Shown here: piece after piece, positions 7,299-9,805 of the stretch
Position numbering within the stretch: position 1 is the stretch's first letter
How the letters are laid out: every line of letters begins with the position of its first letter
The notes under the pieces: generated by a model
Database searches by the model: none
What the model was told of the DNA's origin: nothing
The model's input: the letters and a program-made list of their open reading frames with translations, nothing else
Translations under genes and position numbers: made by a program
NCBI GenBank assembly: GCA_013003325.1
Contig: JABDJU010000235.1
Location: 1 to 9,805, forward strand
Direction: 5' to 3'
DNA length: 9,805 nt
Origin: Acidimicrobiales bacterium
GTDB lineage: Bacteria; Actinomycetota; Acidimicrobiia; Acidimicrobiales; SZUA-35

Positions 7299-8498
7299 TC
7301 AGGAACGTGCGATTCCGGCCGCATCGGCGAAATCTCGGGCGACGGTGGTCGGGTCGAAGGTGGTAGCGGCATAGGCCCGGCCCAGGTTGCCCATCTTGCG
7401 CATCCGGTCCGGATCGGCCAAAAGATCGCGGATCGTGCTGGCTGCGGTGTGGATGTCGTTCACTGCGATGCCGGCGCCGACGTCCTCAACGAGCGTGGCC
7501 GACGGGTTGTCCGGGTTCATCATGGCGACAACCGGCCGGGCGGCGCAGAGGTACGACAAAATCTTGGACGGCACCAAGGCTTCGCTGGCTCGATCGTCGA
7601 GGGTGCCCAACAGGATGTCGGCCGAGGCCAGCACGTCGGCCAGCGAGCCGAGCGGCTGGAGTTCGATGAAGTGGATGTTCGGGTGCGAGGCGAGTTCGGG
7701 ACGAGTGCGCAAGCCGTCGACACCGGGACCACCGGCCACGATCACCATGTCGATGTCGCCGTTGGCGGTGAGCATCAGGGCCAAGGCTGCGATCTCATCC
7801 GGGCGATGTTCGAGACCCATCCGCCCGCTGTACAGCACCCGCTGGCGGTCTGGATGCAAACCCTGATCGGTCGCCCACTGGTTGACCCGATGCCGGTTGG
7901 GGAGGTAACGAAGGGGGGCCCAGTTCGGCAGAACGGTGACATCGGCCGCTCCGGTCTTGCGCTTTTCAGCGGCGTACTCGGCGAACCCGTCGGAGATGGC
8001 GATCACGCGATCGGCCGATGACACGATCCGCCGTTCCAGGGAGGTGAACAGTTTGGCCGGCAGCGCTCGGGTGCCCGGAATCGAGGCAAGGTCGGACTGG
8101 ATCTCCTGCAACCACAACACAACCTTGTGGCCCTTGGCCTTGGCTGCCCCCTGGATGATCACCGCCGCAGCCGCCGGAACCTGACACAGGATCACCGTGG
8201 CGTCGGGGTCGAGCTGACGCAACAGTTTCGCTGCCGCCCACCCGAACTGCTGCTCGTCCCGGAACCGGCGGCGCAGCTGGGTCGGGTCGAGGGCCCGGCC
8301 GAGATCTATGTCGTGCACCTGCACGCCATCGTTGGCGGCGTCGGAGAAGTTACCGTGCGGGTTCGCCTCGTTTGAGGAGCTGAACACGTAGTGCACGCTG
8401 GCCCCGGCCCGCTGCAGCGACACGGCGAGATCGGCCGTGAAGGGGTGGCCGCCGAAGTCGATCAGAACCACCGGTGCAGAGGATGCCTCAGAAGCCAC
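7299..8498 (-). CDS. GT-B glycosyltransferase, family 4-like
   Basis: This 399-residue protein has the two-domain shape of GT-B glycosyltransferases. The N-terminal acceptor half starts with VVLIDFGGHPFTADLAVSLQRAG and includes LWLQEIQSDL and a SADRVIAISDGF segment. The C-terminal donor half starts after VLPNWAP, contains VLYSGRMGLEHRPDE, and ends with E306..VPSKILSYL (Lys312), the E-x7-E-like nucleotide-sugar region of GT4 enzymes. It resembles WcaI or colanic-acid-type transferases that build cell-surface glycans, but donor and acceptor cannot be read from sequence. No transmembrane segment is evident, so it probably acts at the inner face of the membrane. The start is GTG 8498, six bases after a TACGGT -10. 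A TTG at 8552 would add 18 residues that do not look like the family and would run into the padR promoter. The neighbouring genes are not obviously glycan-related. Confidence 0.82.
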   Translation of the reverse strand: MASEASSAPVVLIDFGGHPFTADLAVSLQRAGASVHYVFSSSNEANPHGNFSDAANDGVQVHDIDLGRALDPTQLRRRFRDEQQFGWAAAKLLRQLDPDATVILCQVPAAAAVIIQGAAKAKGHKVVLWLQEIQSDLASIPGTRALPAKLFTSLERRIVSSADRVIAISDGFAEYAAEKRKTGAADVTVLPNWAPLRYLPNRHRVNQWATDQGLHPDRQRVLYSGRMGLEHRPDEIAALALMLTANGDIDMVIVAGGPGVDGLRTRPELASHPNIHFIELQPLGSLADVLASADILLGTLDDRASEALVPSKILSYLCAARPVVAMMNPDNPSATLVEDVGAGIAVNDIHTAASTIRDLLADPDRMRKMGNLGRAYAATTFDPTTVARDFADAAGIARS

Positions 8499-8504
8499 CG
8501 ACCC

Positions 8505-8510
8505 ACCGTA
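8505..8510 (-). promoter_or_regulatory. Candidate -10 element of the glycosyltransferase gene (leaderless)
   Basis: The minus strand reads TACGGT, then six bases (8504-8499), then GTG at 8498. This is the same geometry as at the murL-like and sox promoters and places transcription start on the first base of the start codon. It supports GTG 8498 over the upstream TTG. No -35 hexamer is clear. Confidence 0.5.
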
Positions 8511-8565
8511 CTCTCGCGCACCGAAGAACCGACAAAGGTCACAACCGATCAAATGCAGATTCCCG

Positions 8566-8571
8566 TAGTCT
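8566..8571 (+). promoter_or_regulatory. Candidate -10 element of the padR-like gene (leaderless)
   Basis: TAGTCT is followed by six bases and then the ATG at 8578, the second of two tandem ATG codons (8575 and 8578). By the TAnnnT rule transcription would begin at 8578, so the first ATG would not be in the messenger. No Shine-Dalgarno sequence precedes either codon. Confidence 0.45.
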
Positions 8572-8574
8572 CAA

Positions 8575-8925
8575 ATGATGGCTGCAACGGATTCGAACTA
8601 CCCCCTTTCGCCCAAAGAAGAGATCGTCCTCGGAGCGGTTGCAGCCTCGTCGAAGGGACGCAAGGGCGTGCACGGCTACCCGCTGGCTCAGGAGATCGAC
8701 GCCCTCCGCCCTCGCCATTTCTCCATGAACTACGCCACCCTGTACCGGGTGCTCAACCGGCTCGAAGTGCAGGGCTACCTTCGGTCCGAGCTGGCCAAGA
8801 AGGGTACCTATCCCGGACGCAGCCGCCGCTCGTACCGGGTGTCGCCCGAGGGTCGGAAGATGCTTCGCAAGAGCGAGGTTGCCGTCAAGCGCGACGACGA
8901 CGGTGAACTCTACGTCGAGTTCTAG
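8575..8925 (+). CDS. PadR-like winged-helix transcriptional regulator
   Basis: This small protein (116 residues, or 115 if the second ATG is used) is almost entirely one winged-helix domain of the PadR type. The sequence HGYPLAQEI (33-41) matches the PadR HGYEIAKEI helix. NYATLYRVLNRLEVQGYLRS (52-71) is the recognition helix and following strand, and SRRSYRVSPEGRK (83-95) is the wing. It lacks the long C-terminal dimerisation helices of classical PadR and ends in an acidic DDDGELYVEF tail, so it belongs to the small subfamily. Such proteins are usually repressors that respond to small molecules and often control a neighbouring gene. The divergent glycosyltransferase gene, 76 bp away, is the obvious candidate target besides itself. 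The stop shares a CTAG with the stop of the TetR-like gene. Ligand and targets are unknown. Confidence 0.85.
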   Translation: MMAATDSNYPLSPKEEIVLGAVAASSKGRKGVHGYPLAQEIDALRPRHFSMNYATLYRVLNRLEVQGYLRSELAKKGTYPGRSRRSYRVSPEGRKMLRKSEVAVKRDDDGELYVEF

Positions 8926-9773
8926 CCCGACTCCTTCTCTGGATCCGGCTCCATGAGGTGGTCGATCACGCACCACGCCCCCAGCCCCAGGATGTTCCAC
9001 TCGGCCCGCTCATCGCCGGCGATCTCCACCGAATAGATCTGGGTTTCGCCCAGCATCCGTGACCGGGCCACCACGCCGTCGCTGAGGACATCGGCGAACT
9101 GGGCGGCGATGCGGCATACCTGCGCCAGCGTGCATCGTGTCCACGGCTTGGCTCGCAGGCCCAGGCCGACGGCGGTCGCTTCGAACAGGTTGGTCCAACT
9201 CGACAGGCTGGCCTCGTATTCGCTCCGAAGCGCCTCGCTCACCCGATCGCTGCGGTTCGAACTGAGCGCATGGAACGACATGATTGCCCTCCCCAGCAGC
9301 CACGACGGGGACGCCATCAGCGCTTCGACGTTGGCGAACGAGCCATCTCTGATCGCCCGGGCCACCGCCCTGCTCTGCCAGTCCGGTTCGGTGCGATCCA
9401 CCGATTGGATGGCGTTCAGAGCCGCCTCGGCTGCGACCTGCAGACCATCGGCCACGAACGGCTTGCACGATTCGGCCAGCACATCGAGCTGGAAATCGTT
9501 CTGGGATGCCCAGATCCGACCGTGTACCTGGGCCCGGGCCACCACGACGCCGGACTCTTGTTCGATGCGGTCGAACACTCGCCGGTAGGTGATCTGCTCG
9601 CCACCGTGGCCGTAGCCCCGTTCGATGAGGAGCGCCGTTCCCGCGTCGATCATGTGCTGCCGAAGCGTTTCTCGATCCATCCGAACGCCCACCGTGCTGG
9701 CGGAATTACCTTCTGTGTGGGTTGGTGAAGCGGCCGCGTTGTTGTTACTATCGGTAACAAGAAGAGGCCCCAC
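8922..9773 (-). CDS. TetR/AcrR-like transcriptional regulator
   Basis: This is a 283-residue protein with a TetR-type helix-turn-helix near its N-terminus. RQHMIDAGTALLIERGYG (starting near residue 38) is helix 1. ITYRRVFDRIEQESGVV and then VHGRIWASQNDFQLDVL correspond to the HTH and following helix. The remainder is a helical ligand-binding region with no recognisable family, and it is longer than most TetR proteins (about 190-230). I chose GTG 9773 because AGGAGG lies 8 bases upstream, the best ribosome-binding site in the window. The frame stays open to the right edge, so a start beyond it cannot be excluded. ATG 9680 (residue 32) sits closer to the usual TetR domain boundary and is the alternative. 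Residues 1-31 look disordered. A 19-bp palindrome just inside the GTG start may be its own operator. The target genes are probably itself and a divergent gene beyond the right edge. Confidence 0.78.
   Translation of the reverse strand: MGPLLVTDSNNNAAASPTHTEGNSASTVGVRMDRETLRQHMIDAGTALLIERGYGHGGEQITYRRVFDRIEQESGVVVARAQVHGRIWASQNDFQLDVLAESCKPFVADGLQVAAEAALNAIQSVDRTEPDWQSRAVARAIRDGSFANVEALMASPSWLLGRAIMSFHALSSNRSDRVSEALRSEYEASLSSWTNLFEATAVGLGLRAKPWTRCTLAQVCRIAAQFADVLSDGVVARSRMLGETQIYSVEIAGDERAEWNILGLGAWCVIDHLMEPDPEKESG
9742..9760. promoter_or_regulatory. 19-bp palindrome, candidate TetR-type operator
   Basis: The arms TTGTTAC and GTAACAA are perfectly complementary around a 5-base centre (TATCG). 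This AT-rich patch stands out from its GC-rich surroundings. It lies 13 bp inside the TetR-like gene if GTG 9773 is the start, or 62 bp upstream of the alternative ATG 9680. The size and symmetry suit a TetR dimer, so autoregulation is plausible. The binding protein is inferred. Confidence 0.5.
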
Positions 9774-9781
9774 GACGCACC

Positions 9782-9787
9782 CCTCCT
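9782..9787 (-). promoter_or_regulatory. Consensus ribosome-binding site of the TetR-like gene
   Basis: The minus strand reads AGGAGG here, with 8 bases to GTG 9773. It decides the chosen start of the TetR-like gene. It also contrasts with the four genes that show no Shine-Dalgarno sequence and appear leaderless. Confidence 0.65.
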
Positions 9788-9805
9788 CTGCGTGGGCACG
9801 TGGCC

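Noticed and set aside
8499..8552. TTG 8552 as the glycosyltransferase start
   Set aside because: The added 18 residues are cysteine-rich and unlike the family, and the start would overlap the padR promoter region; GTG 8498 has the -10 spacing.

Overview
The window is high-GC DNA with frequent GTG starts, no visible introns, tightly packed genes and several apparently leaderless promoters. This fits an actinobacterium (Actinomycetota), plausibly a free-living or marine lineage such as Acidimicrobiia; the lineage below phylum level is a guess. Almost every base is coding. There are eight genes: one runs off the left edge and seven look complete. No tRNA, rRNA, CRISPR array, insertion sequence or prophage gene was seen.

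Left part. A leftward gene (1-1235, cut by the window edge) encodes a PP-loop protein that looks like MurL, the epimerase that turns the L-Glu of UDP-MurNAc-L-Ala-L-Glu into D-Glu. Its start lies only 56 bp from the start of a rightward operon, soxB-soxA-soxG (1292-6004). The genes of that operon overlap each other by 1 bp and 8 bp. They encode the beta, alpha and gamma subunits of heterotetrameric sarcosine oxidase, the flavoenzyme that demethylates sarcosine to glycine and passes the one-carbon unit to tetrahydrofolate. The small zinc-binding delta subunit gene (soxD), normally between soxB and soxA, is absent.

Middle part. Facing the sox operon, with only 4 bp between stop codons, is a leftward gene for a ProX-type glycine betaine binding lipoprotein (6009-7172). 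No permease or ATPase gene accompanies it. Upstream of it on the same strand is a GT4-type glycosyltransferase (7299-8498).

Right part. A small PadR-like regulator (8575-8925) diverges from the glycosyltransferase and converges on a TetR-like regulator (8922-9773). The two regulators' stop codons share one CTAG. A 19-bp palindrome near the start of the TetR-like gene is a candidate autoregulatory operator.

How they fit together. ProX would capture betaine at the cell surface, and betaine is degraded via dimethylglycine to sarcosine, the presumed substrate of SoxBAG. The two units are therefore linked in theme although transcribed towards each other. The MurL-like gene, glycosyltransferase and regulators have no clear link to that pathway. 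The most notable features are the missing soxD and a repeated promoter arrangement: four genes carry a TAnnnT hexamer exactly 6 bp before a plausible start codon, which suggests leaderless transcription.
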